Source: a virus
Reading direction: 5' to 3' (one strand)
Length of the DNA: 28,664 bases
Virus record (IMG/VR): IMGVR_UViG_3300030104_001409
Coordinates: 1 to 28,664 of that record
Shown here in pieces: positions 6,415-11,904 of the stretch. How positions within the stretch are numbered: the first letter of the stretch is position 1; each line of letters begins with the position of its first letter. Position numbers and translations under genes: made by a program. Below the pieces are notes generated by a model. That model ran no database searches. It was not told the origin of the DNA and saw nothing but the letters and a program-made list of their open reading frames with translations.

Positions 6415-7202
6415 CAAGCAATTGCCCTGTTTATCTGTATTTCTTCTATTGGCTTCAACTGTTCGTGACATTCTGGACAAACGGCTCGAACACCTTTACT
6501 TGCTTCTCTTTGTACGTGACCAGAAGGACAAGCAATCACAATTGTACTTGATTTAGATTTACCGGCTTTAGTTGAATTTGGTCGGTCTTTGTACCATTCT
6601 TGTCTGCAACAGTTTTTAAATGCTGAAGCATAATTTTTATATCGTTTATCATTAGAATCCAAGTAATCAACAAACGAATCATAATACCATTTAATATTTA
6701 AGTGTGGAAAATCTTTTGAATAGTTAGGTAAGTTTAATTTTATTTCTTCTAATTGTTCTTTTTTGCCTTTTTTCTTATTGTCTTTATCCTTATCCTTATC
6801 CTTATCTATATCCATAACAGTTAAATGAGTTGATTTAACAGTTGGGCAACTGTTGGGCAACTGTTGGTTTTCCACATTTAATCCATACTTTGTTAATAAC
6901 TTTATTACAGATTTGTGTGCATTTACTTTTTCATTTAGTTCACCATACTGATATTCAATGAATTTAGGCAAAAACCACTTACCATCTTTAAATGGCACGA
7001 TCTTACGATTAAAGGTTTTTAGTATAATTTGTTCATCAAGCTTTACACCAAGCTGAAACGCTGCACGTTCAATATCTACTTCCCAAATACCAGCGTGGTC
7101 ACAATCTGTTAATAAATATACCCAAAACAACTTCATATTTGGACTAAGCTGTCTAATCCAACGCTTACGGAAAAGTCCTGTATCTATAAAGCGTTTAGCC
7201 AA
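6414..7202 (-). CDS. Replication initiation protein
   Basis: 262 residues. The N-terminus (MAKRFIDTGLFRKRW, then FWVYLLTDCDHAGIWEVD) is a winged-helix form typical of phage replication initiators (DnaD-like/lambda O-like). A lysine and aspartate repeat (DIDKDKDKDKDNKKK) forms a flexible linker. The second domain ends in a zinc ribbon, C225/H229 and C242/C245. The start is TTG 7202; the family normally begins at this methionine. As for lambda O, repeats inside this gene may be the origin. With no helicase encoded, it presumably recruits the host's. Confidence 0.8.
   Translation of the reverse strand: MAKRFIDTGLFRKRWIRQLSPNMKLFWVYLLTDCDHAGIWEVDIERAAFQLGVKLDEQIILKTFNRKIVPFKDGKWFLPKFIEYQYGELNEKVNAHKSVIKLLTKYGLNVENQQLPNSCPTVKSTHLTVMDIDKDKDKDKDNKKKGKKEQLEEIKLNLPNYSKDFPHLNIKWYYDSFVDYLDSNDKRYKNYASAFKNCCRQEWYKDRPNSTKAGKSKSSTIVIACPSGHVQREASKGVRAVCPECHEQLKPIEEIQINRAIA
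6782..6867. other. Candidate replication origin: iteron-like and inverted repeats
   Basis: Three repeat types sit together inside the initiator gene. An 11-base unit GTTGGGCAACT is tandemly repeated at 6841-6851 and 6852-6862, followed by a partial GTTGG. A perfect inverted repeat GTTAAAT/ATTTAAC lies at 6820-6826 and 6833-6839. A six-base CTTATC-type repeat runs about 6784-6806. AT-rich DNA follows. This resembles the lambda layout, in which iterons bound by O lie inside the O gene. The repeats also encode protein, so part of the periodicity could be coding. Confidence 0.45.
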
Positions 7203-7281
7203 TTAGTGATCCATTATTTATGACGGATCTTAAAATCTGAAAAAGCATATACCAAGCGAACACTTTACATACTGTCATCAT
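7195..7281 (-). CDS. Possible 28-aa membrane peptide
   Basis: A frame from ATG 7281 to TAA 7195 reads MMTVCKVFAWYMLFQILRSV plus a short tail, one hydrophobic segment. It overlaps the end of the upstream gene by 17 bases and the initiator start by 8 bases, the usual coupling in this genome, and otherwise fills an empty gap. The ribosome-binding site is weak (GGACAAG). The longer in-frame extension to 7443 is a shadow of the upstream gene. Confidence 0.45.
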   Translation of the reverse strand: MMTVCKVFAWYMLFQILRSVINNGSLIG

Positions 7282-7531
7282 TATCTTGTCCAATTGGCTC
7301 TCCTGTTTGCGGATGTATTTGCTGCGGTTCATTGACAGTCTCCTCTTTCTTACGTTCGTTAATGGTCCAATTTCTGGCTTCATAGTGTCTATAAGTTTGT
7401 TGGAACTCGCCCTCTGTGTCACGTGTTTGTGATTGCGTGACAAGAATTATCATTGGTTGGCTTTTGTCTGGTGGATAAAAATAAAATATTCTGTAAGTCG
7501 TTGGCTTGGTTTCTTGACTTGTGGTTTCCAT
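7265..7531 (-). CDS. Hypothetical protein, 88 aa
   Basis: A polar protein with one strand-like segment (TYRIFYFYPPDKSQPMIILV) and an acidic, disordered C-terminus rich in Gln, Glu and Asn. It directly follows the 91-aa gene. No family is recognised. Codon choice matches neighbours, so I accept it as coding. Confidence 0.7.
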   Translation of the reverse strand: METTSQETKPTTYRIFYFYPPDKSQPMIILVTQSQTRDTEGEFQQTYRHYEARNWTINERKKEETVNEPQQIHPQTGEPIGQDNDDSM

Positions 7532-7807
7532 TTATAAACCCCTTATTTTATCAATTTCTTTATCTAAGGCTTTTCTATTATACTCCATTTTAGATAAAGT
7601 ATGAAGTATTTTTTCAGAATTAGCTTTTAAGGCTTTTGACTGTCGTTCCATTCTTTTCGCAAGGCAAACAACAGTCGATTCAGTTGTTGAACCGATAAAT
7701 GATTCAGCTTCGGTGTATCCCCGAAAAGTCTCTGTTTCACCTTTAAGGTTTTCTTCCATCCCATTAACCTTTGTGCCTTTGCTACTTGTTTTATTAGGAC
7801 GTACCAT
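7532..7807 (-). CDS. Hypothetical protein with C-terminal coiled coil, 91 aa
   Basis: The ATG at 7807 follows the annealing-protein stop by a few bases and has a strong GGAGAAG site nine bases upstream. The N-terminal half is polar, Thr/Ser/Glu-rich; the C-terminal half (MERQSKALKANSEK onward) looks like a coiled coil. A second frame (7627-7836) crosses its N-terminal half and looks protein-like, so the assignment of that half is less certain. Confidence 0.65.
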   Translation of the reverse strand: MVRPNKTSSKGTKVNGMEENLKGETETFRGYTEAESFIGSTTESTVVCLAKRMERQSKALKANSEKILHTLSKMEYNRKALDKEIDKIRGL

Positions 7808-7810
7808 TTA

Positions 7811-8398
7811 TCACTTCTCCAATCCATTATATTCATCTATTATTTTAACTAGACCATTAATAACTTTTTCAGCATCCCAAAACGAACGCTCTTTTTTTGA
7901 ATCAATCCAATCATTTAATCTGTCTAGTGTATCGCCATCAATAGCTTCGTGATCTCTTAGATTTAATATTTGCTTTGATTGTTCTTTTGTAATTAAAGCA
8001 GTTGGCAAATCTTCACCGGCATATATGTACAAACCTAATCCGTGCAAAGCTATGGCTTTGACCAAACATCTTTGTATTGACGTGTTTATTTCATAAGCAT
8101 TAGGCTTTTTAATCGTTTGATTTCTATTATCTAAAACAGGATGTACTTGTGTCATTTCAACACCTTCAGCAATTACAGTTACCTTTACAAAACAACCGGA
8201 TTCAGTTTGTTGATATGGTCTTTCATTGCCCTCTGTACCCCATTCGTGTATAATCCAATAAGCTTTTGGTGATACTTTTTTTAATTCAGTTACCGCCCAA
8301 GACCAAGATAAATAATCAAAGTTTCCCTTTTTCTCGGTGTAATTATTTACGTTTATTTGATTTAATCTTTCAAATAAACTTTCTTTTATTATAGACAT
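7811..8398 (-). CDS. Single-strand annealing protein, Sak3/DUF1071 family
   Basis: 195 residues. Two signatures of DUF1071 (Sak3-type annealing proteins) are clear: YLSWSWAVTELKKVSPKAYW at about 29-48 and the helix QRCLVKAIALHGLGLYIYAG at 109-128, followed by EDLP. The C-terminal region (ITKEQSKQIL, later WDAEKVINGLVKII) is typical of an extra helical tail. The family anneals complementary single strands in phage recombination. The start ATG 8398 has GGGAG nine bases upstream. It pairs functionally with the SSB-like and NinG-like genes. Confidence 0.85.
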   Translation of the reverse strand: MSIIKESLFERLNQINVNNYTEKKGNFDYLSWSWAVTELKKVSPKAYWIIHEWGTEGNERPYQQTESGCFVKVTVIAEGVEMTQVHPVLDNRNQTIKKPNAYEINTSIQRCLVKAIALHGLGLYIYAGEDLPTALITKEQSKQILNLRDHEAIDGDTLDRLNDWIDSKKERSFWDAEKVINGLVKIIDEYNGLEK

Positions 8399-8667
8399 TT
8401 CTTTTGCTCCCTAGTTAATCTAATCAAATCAACGCTAGATTGTATAATATCGGTTATACTATCAACTGATTTGTATTTGTATTGTTTTTTTCTTTTGTTA
8501 AATCTCATTGGTAAGTGACATCTATGAGCGTAATTCAAAACCCAACTGTCGCCACTTTTTACGATCTTATCTATTAGTTCATCAATAGTATTAGTAACGA
8601 TTGAACGACCTTTATTACCTCTAGGTGTACCACATTCAATCATTGCTCTATATTCAATACCCTTCAT
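8389..8667 (-). CDS. Hypothetical basic protein, 92 aa
   Basis: A basic protein with CGTPRGNKGRSIVTNTIDEL, a central YAHRCHLPMRFNKRKK and a helical end. It overlaps the stop of the membrane peptide upstream (TAATG) and the annealing-protein start downstream, so it is co-translated with recombination genes. I recognise no domain; nucleic-acid binding is suggested by its charge only. Confidence 0.7.
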   Translation of the reverse strand: MKGIEYRAMIECGTPRGNKGRSIVTNTIDELIDKIVKSGDSWVLNYAHRCHLPMRFNKRKKQYKYKSVDSITDIIQSSVDLIRLTREQKKCL

Positions 8668-8795
8668 TATTTTTTAAATGTTTTTAGTTTTATATATTTT
8701 ATAATTGCTGATATACCACCAAAAGTTAATATAATATGAATCAAGCCGTGTGGCTCTCCGCAAAGTCCTAATATATGTTTAAAAAACTCTATCAT
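8667..8795 (-). CDS. Small membrane protein, 42 aa
   Basis: ATG 8795 to TAA 8667-8669; the stop overlaps the next ATG. The sequence begins MIEFFKHILGLCGEPHGLIH and continues with a hydrophobic segment (IILTFGGISAII) and a lysine-rich end. Short CGEPH-containing membrane peptides are seen in other marine phages, from memory. It fills an otherwise empty 270-base interval together with the following small gene. Function unknown. Confidence 0.7.
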   Translation of the reverse strand: MIEFFKHILGLCGEPHGLIHIILTFGGISAIIKYIKLKTFKK

Positions 8796-8801
8796 AATTA
8801 C

Positions 8802-8936
8802 CTAACTAAAAAACAACAATATAAATGTAAACACTCCAAACATAAATAATAAGCATAAAGCTTCTTTTATTCTTTCGTTCCTTGCTCTAGCTTTTAATTC
8901 TTTAGCATAAGGCTGTGGCTTCCATTCTACTTTCAT
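8802..8936 (-). CDS. Small membrane protein, 44 aa
   Basis: ATG 8936 overlaps the stop of the 139-aa gene (TAATG) and TAG is at 8802-8804. The N-terminal half is charged (MKVEWKPQPYAKELKARARN) and the C-terminal half is a membrane helix (LCLLFMFGVFTFILLFF), giving a tail-anchored topology. Function unknown; it is co-translated with the ART-like protein. Confidence 0.7.
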   Translation of the reverse strand: MKVEWKPQPYAKELKARARNERIKEALCLLFMFGVFTFILLFFS

Positions 8937-9355
8937 TATTTGTCCTCTTTTATTTCTTTTTCTTCAACCCAAATCATATCATCGGGATTTAATATTACTT
9001 CTGATTCTTCTCTCGCATTTGTGAAAAATAAAATATCTTTCTTGTATATTTCTCCTTCATAAACAATAGCATCTCCGCCTAGTGGCTGAAATCGTAAAGC
9101 AAACATATAAGCAACCTTGACATCTATTGTCCAAGAAACTCCTATACTACTTTTGTGATTATCTTTAACAAGAATACCACGATAAACTTTAACCATTTCT
9201 GGTAATTTGTCATATATTTCTTGTGAGTCTTTATCTGCTTTGCTTTTTACTTCGCTAAAAAACCCTAAAACAACATCCCAAGATTTAAATACATTCAAGG
9301 GAAATTCTGTTTCTATATAAGCATCTATTCCTTGTTGTTCTATTAATTTATTCAT
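8936..9355 (-). CDS. Possible ADP-ribosyltransferase-like protein (R-S-E motifs)
   Basis: This 139-residue protein shows three elements in the order expected of R-S-E ADP-ribosyltransferases: VYRG (R59) after a strand, GVSWTID (S74-T76) followed by the helix VAYMFALRF, and REESEVILNP with E117/E119 in ExE spacing. Phage T4 Alt and ModA are known examples that modify host RNA polymerase early in infection. The overall size is small but sufficient. Its place as the second gene of the early operon fits a host-takeover role. This is motif recognition only; target and activity are unproven. Confidence 0.5.
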   Translation of the reverse strand: MNKLIEQQGIDAYIETEFPLNVFKSWDVVLGFFSEVKSKADKDSQEIYDKLPEMVKVYRGILVKDNHKSSIGVSWTIDVKVAYMFALRFQPLGGDAIVYEGEIYKKDILFFTNAREESEVILNPDDMIWVEEKEIKEDK

Positions 9356-9546
9356 TAGTTGTCCTCCTTTATTAATAATTCTAAAAGGCAGTTTATTTTT
9401 ATACGAATGACTTCCATTTCAAAGTGTGTGATCATTCGTTCATCTTTAGATAGTTTTTTAAAACCTAAGCCAAAATCTTCTTCAGTTCTTATTAACCTAC
9501 CTAAACGATTGTTAATTTTTTCAAGTGTATCGCTTATATTTCTCAT
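9355..9546 (-). CDS. Helical hypothetical protein, 63 aa, first early gene
   Basis: Starting at ATG 9546 (MRNISDTLEKINNRLGRLIR) the protein is a predicted all-helical, probably coiled-coil peptide. The same frame is open up to ATG 9663, but that extension runs through the interleaved inverted repeats and has an unprotein-like composition, so I prefer the internal start. If the promoter at 9670-9699 is right, an ATG at 9663 would be almost leaderless, so the 102-residue form cannot be dismissed. Its stop couples to the ART-like gene. Confidence 0.6.
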   Translation of the reverse strand: MRNISDTLEKINNRLGRLIRTEEDFGLGFKKLSKDERMITHFEMEVIRIKINCLLELLIKEDN

Positions 9547-9570
9547 TTTATTACTCTTTCTTAAATGATT

Positions 9571-9661
9571 ACCGGGACAAAAATCGGTGCTTAAATCGAC
9601 CACAGACGTTTGTCCGTTGTGTGTATGTCCCGGTGAATTATTTAATTGAATCGATTTAAGC
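9571..9661 (-). ncRNA. Structured leader with interleaved repeats (candidate pseudoknot)
   Basis: Reading the minus strand: arm A GCTTAAATCGA (9661-9651), arm B ACCGGGACA (9634-9626), arm A' TCGATTTAAGC (9599-9589), arm B' TGTCCCGGT (9579-9571). A pairs perfectly with A' (11 bp) and B with B' (9 bp), and they interleave as in an H-type pseudoknot, with spacers of about 16, 26 and 9 bases. A quasi-palindrome ACAGACGTTTGT (plus strand 9602-9613) lies in the middle spacer. It falls between the promoter candidate and the first early gene. Either a regulatory RNA or nested protein-binding sites would explain it. Confidence 0.45.
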
Positions 9662-9669
9662 ATACCTTA

Positions 9670-9699
9670 AGTATAATGCTAAAGCTATATTAAATGCAA
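9670..9699 (-). promoter_or_regulatory. Candidate sigma70-type promoter for the early operon
   Basis: On the minus strand, TATACT (9675-9670) matches the -10 consensus at five of six positions. TTGCAT (9699-9694), 18 bases upstream, is a weak -35. The predicted start is near 9663, just at the first arm of the interleaved repeats. It lies between the late terminator and the first early gene, the only gene-free interval of more than about 200 bases, which supports the call more than the -35 does. Confidence 0.5.
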
Positions 9700-9761
9700 A
9701 TTATTTTTATTTACCATATACAGCCTTATAATTTTTGAACATACATATACTTAAAATAAAC

Positions 9762-9796
9762 AAAAAAGCCTCATATCGCTTGAATATAAGGCTTTT
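9762..9796. terminator. Strong rho-independent terminator closing the late operon
   Basis: On the minus strand, AAAAGCCTTATAT and ATATGAGGCTTTT form a 13-bp stem (one G-U wobble) around a seven-base loop, followed by a T-rich run. It starts about 22 bases after the stop of the last late gene (9819). A-runs on the other side make it plausibly bidirectional. The rest of the interval 9547-9818 holds the promoter candidate and structured leader. Confidence 0.9.
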
Positions 9797-9818
9797 AGAA
9801 GTATGTTTGTGCTTGTAC

Positions 9819-10130
9819 TTAGCTTTTGCCGTTGATACGTCCCTTTAAATAATTTAAATCGTCTGTAACATCATTAAGTTCTTTAACAATATCGTTTCTG
9901 TATTTTTGTGTGGTTTCGTCTGATCTATTCCATCTGTCTATTAATTTAACTGTTATATCAAAAGTAGAACGCACATTTCCTTCCATCTTTGATATAGCTT
10001 GACGTATCTGATCTAAATCTTCATTCTGTGCATTTTGGCTTTTAATTAAATTCATAATCATATAAGCAAATAAAGCACATACCAATCCAATCGCACCATA
10101 TTCAGCATAAATTTTAACCATTGGACTCAT
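9819..10130 (-). CDS. Membrane-anchored coiled-coil protein, holin-like, 103 aa
   Basis: An N-terminal membrane helix (YGAIGLVCALFAYMIMNLI) is followed by a charged helical domain (SQNAQNEDLDQIRQAISKME and onward), the layout of BhlA/XhlA-like holin-associated proteins. It is the last gene before the terminator. A lysis accessory role is possible, but a separate holin/lysin cassette lies at 20073-21017. Other proteins in this cluster share the same architecture. Confidence 0.7.
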   Translation of the reverse strand: MSPMVKIYAEYGAIGLVCALFAYMIMNLIKSQNAQNEDLDQIRQAISKMEGNVRSTFDITVKLIDRWNRSDETTQKYRNDIVKELNDVTDDLNYLKGRINGKS

Positions 10131-10144
10131 TTATTTTCTTTCAA

Positions 10145-10522
10145 TTAATTGCCTCGTGAATGCCATTGGATAGATTTTTTTACGTCATCCGTAGTTAGTT
10201 CAAGTTTACCATCAAAATTTGCCTTCCAAACTTTTACTTTTTTACCATCCTTAAATAAAACTACACTAGGAAAGTTCCTCAATCTTAATTTTCTTACAGT
10301 TTCCGGTACGTTTTTACTTGGCAGTATAGTCATTATTGTCCCATAGTAAGCACTATCACCATCCACAATAAACTTGCCTTGATAAAAGTTTTGTTTACTA
10401 TCTTCTGACCATTCAGCCGTAAACCTTACTAGGTGCATACCTTTGTATATTGCTCCGTAAAAATTTGAGTCTGTAACCTTTTGCTGACTAAAAACTAGAG
10501 ATAATAATAATAATAATCTCAT
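10145..10522 (-). CDS. Secreted thioredoxin-fold protein lacking the CxxC motif
   Basis: A signal peptide (MRLLLLLSLVFS) precedes a thioredoxin-like domain. LVRFTAEWSEDSK (31-43) aligns with the thioredoxin active-site segment, in which WCGPCK is normal: both cysteines are serines here (S39, S42). The cis-proline loop is intact (LRNFPSVVLFKDGKKV, P85). It therefore cannot do dithiol chemistry but may keep the fold for binding. Start ATG 10522 overlaps the upstream stop (ATGA). It sits among small membrane proteins at the end of the late operon, which suggests an envelope or tail-associated role. Confidence 0.75.
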   Translation of the reverse strand: MRLLLLLSLVFSQQKVTDSNFYGAIYKGMHLVRFTAEWSEDSKQNFYQGKFIVDGDSAYYGTIMTILPSKNVPETVRKLRLRNFPSVVLFKDGKKVKVWKANFDGKLELTTDDVKKSIQWHSRGN

Positions 10523-10872
10523 CTGACTTTAATCCTTAAATCAATTACTTGTTGTTTTAATATACTTATTTCTTCTTGCATTTCCTCTAAAGTCTCAAAA
10601 ATCTCGTCACCATCATTTTGGAGTTGAGAAATCTGCTGCTTGTATTGTTCGTACGAAGGCGACCAATTATAATCACTAATTCCTTTACTTGGATATTCTT
10701 GAGAAAACAAAGATACAGGAACAGGCAATTCTTTTGCTTCTTGTATGTCTGCTTGTAATGCGTACCACATACCTATCAGACTAGCAAGTCCTGTTCCCGC
10801 TGCAATCATAGTCTGCAAAGATAAGGTAAACTTTGATCCTAATATTTTTTCTTCACTTATTTCTTTACTCAC
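10519..10872 (-). CDS. Membrane-anchored coiled-coil protein, 117 aa
   Basis: A membrane segment at about 20-40 (TMIAAGTGLASLIGMWYALQ) is followed by a proline-containing linker and a long C-terminal coiled coil (NDGDEIFETLEEMQEEISIL). The N-in, C-out or opposite topology cannot be decided. Both ends overlap neighbours by four bases. A spanin- or holin-antagonist-like role is possible; no family is certain. Confidence 0.65.
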   Translation of the reverse strand: MSKEISEEKILGSKFTLSLQTMIAAGTGLASLIGMWYALQADIQEAKELPVPVSLFSQEYPSKGISDYNWSPSYEQYKQQISQLQNDGDEIFETLEEMQEEISILKQQVIDLRIKVR

Positions 10873-11138
10873 TTTTTAAATCCCATTTTTTGTAATAAAC
10901 TTCTTTGTTCTTTTACTTCTTCTTCTAATTCTTTTAAATGTTCTTGTTCCATGCCTTGCACAGCAGAAGTTAAAACTGTCACTCGATCTTCTATATCATT
11001 AAGTCTAATGCTTATCTCTTGAAATTTCATTTGTGCTTGATACCAACTGCTCACGACAATTCCCATTGCAGCTATTGCTTTAATTAAAAAAGCAATGCTT
11101 ATATGTATTTGACTATCAGAGTTAATACCCTTTTGCAT
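10869..11138 (-). CDS. Membrane-anchored coiled-coil protein, 89 aa
   Basis: An N-terminal hydrophobic segment (IHISIAFLIKAIAAMGIVVS) is followed by heptad-like helices (RLNDIEDRVTVLTSAVQG, then a Glu/Lys-rich end). It shares the architecture of its two neighbours, suggesting related or partner proteins that assemble in the membrane. Function unknown. Confidence 0.65.
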   Translation of the reverse strand: MQKGINSDSQIHISIAFLIKAIAAMGIVVSSWYQAQMKFQEISIRLNDIEDRVTVLTSAVQGMEQEHLKELEEEVKEQRSLLQKMGFKK

Positions 11139-11346
11139 TTAACGAATCCAAATCTTTTTGTATTGTCATTATTAATGAATCAGTTTCAAATATTAATTGA
11201 CTTATTTCTTCAAAATCTTTATTGTATCCACCGATATAAATATTATCATCACAAGAAGATACAATCATAAAAATATATATAACACCAACTACACCCGTAA
11301 GATTTAACAAGGTTTGCAAAAATCTTTCTATTCTATCTTTTTTCAT
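11122..11346 (-). CDS. Small membrane protein, 74 aa
   Basis: I place the start at ATG 11346 (MKKDRIERFLQ), overlapping the upstream stop (ATGA); the longer frame is a shadow. The segment LLNLTGVVGVIYIFMIVSSC resembles a lipoprotein or membrane signal ending in a cysteine (SSC). A lipobox would need a small residue before Cys, which serine satisfies, so an outer-membrane spanin lipoprotein is conceivable. The mature part is short and helical. Confidence 0.6.
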   Translation of the reverse strand: MKKDRIERFLQTLLNLTGVVGVIYIFMIVSSCDDNIYIGGYNKDFEEISQLIFETDSLIMTIQKDLDSLNAKGY

Positions 11347-11510
11347 TTGTTTAACAAAGTTTGTTTTTTTATTTCTTCCTTTACAACTTCTTCTGGTACA
11401 GGGATTCCTAATTTCTTTTCCCATTTTTTCATAAAAGGCTCAAACGTACCTTGTGCATCTGTTATTAAAACTATTATTGCAATTGTACAATGTAAATAAA
11501 ACCAAATCAT
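11343..11510 (-). CDS. Small membrane protein, 55 aa
   Basis: The start is ATG 11510, with AGGA five bases upstream and a TAATG junction to the preceding gene. The sequence begins MIWFYLHCTIAIIVLI, one membrane segment, then a charged tail (PFMKKWEKKLGIPVPEEVVK). A longer frame up to 11690 exists, but its N-terminal part overlaps two better-supported genes. Function unknown. Confidence 0.65.
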   Translation of the reverse strand: MIWFYLHCTIAIIVLITDAQGTFEPFMKKWEKKLGIPVPEEVVKEEIKKQTLLNK

Positions 11511-11602
11511 TAGTGTCCTATCACAAACATAAATGCAATGGTTGTCCAGATTGCAAATACGACTAAAAACCTCGCATATAGATTTCCAAATTTTTGATTC
11601 AA
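11510..11602 (-). CDS. Small membrane protein, 30 aa, TTG start
   Basis: TTG 11602 shares TTGA with the upstream stop and has GGGGAAC about seven bases upstream; TAA overlaps the next ATG. The peptide (LYARFLVVFAIWTTIAFMFV core) is a single membrane helix. Its coupling at both ends supports it despite its size. Confidence 0.6.
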   Translation of the reverse strand: MNQKFGNLYARFLVVFAIWTTIAFMFVIGH

Positions 11603-11904
11603 TTTTTAGTTCCCCAACTTTCTTGTCTTTCTTGTGCGGTATGATTAAAAGTGTTTGTATGTGTTTTAACTCTACTTTCTCCATTGCCATTAGATGCTTG
11701 TCTTTGTGGTCTTTGGTTGTTGAAAGTATCTGGTTGCATTGTATAATGATAGTAATGACTTGGAAATGGTCTGTAAATATATCTTACCATATATTGATCA
11801 TTCGTATAATAATTAATTTTTTTAGCGGGTTTATTATCTGTTAATTCAACAACAATTAATCCTAAACAAAATCCGACAAACGTCCACATAAAGTTTTTAC
11901 CCAT
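11599..11904 (-). CDS. Membrane or secreted protein, 101 aa
   Basis: An N-terminal hydrophobic segment (FMWTFVGFCLGLIVVEL) acts as signal anchor. The remainder is polar, rich in Tyr, His, Asn and Gln (YRPFPSHYYHYTMQPD), and likely disordered outside the cytoplasm. It follows the second large tail gene with a TAATG overlap. Function unknown; a spanin-type or envelope role is possible. Confidence 0.65.
   Translation of the reverse strand: MGKNFMWTFVGFCLGLIVVELTDNKPAKKINYYTNDQYMVRYIYRPFPSHYYHYTMQPDTFNNQRPQRQASNGNGESRVKTHTNTFNHTAQERQESWGTKN

Noticed and set aside
9547-9663. N-terminal extension of the 63-aa early protein to ATG 9663
   Set aside because: The extension runs through the interleaved inverted repeats and is unprotein-like, with the ATG too close to the AAGG upstream. 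Kept only as an alternative, because the promoter would make it nearly leaderless.
11511-11690. Longer N-terminus of the 55-aa membrane protein
   Set aside because: The region is used by two other frames with better junctions and the internal ATG has a ribosome-binding site.
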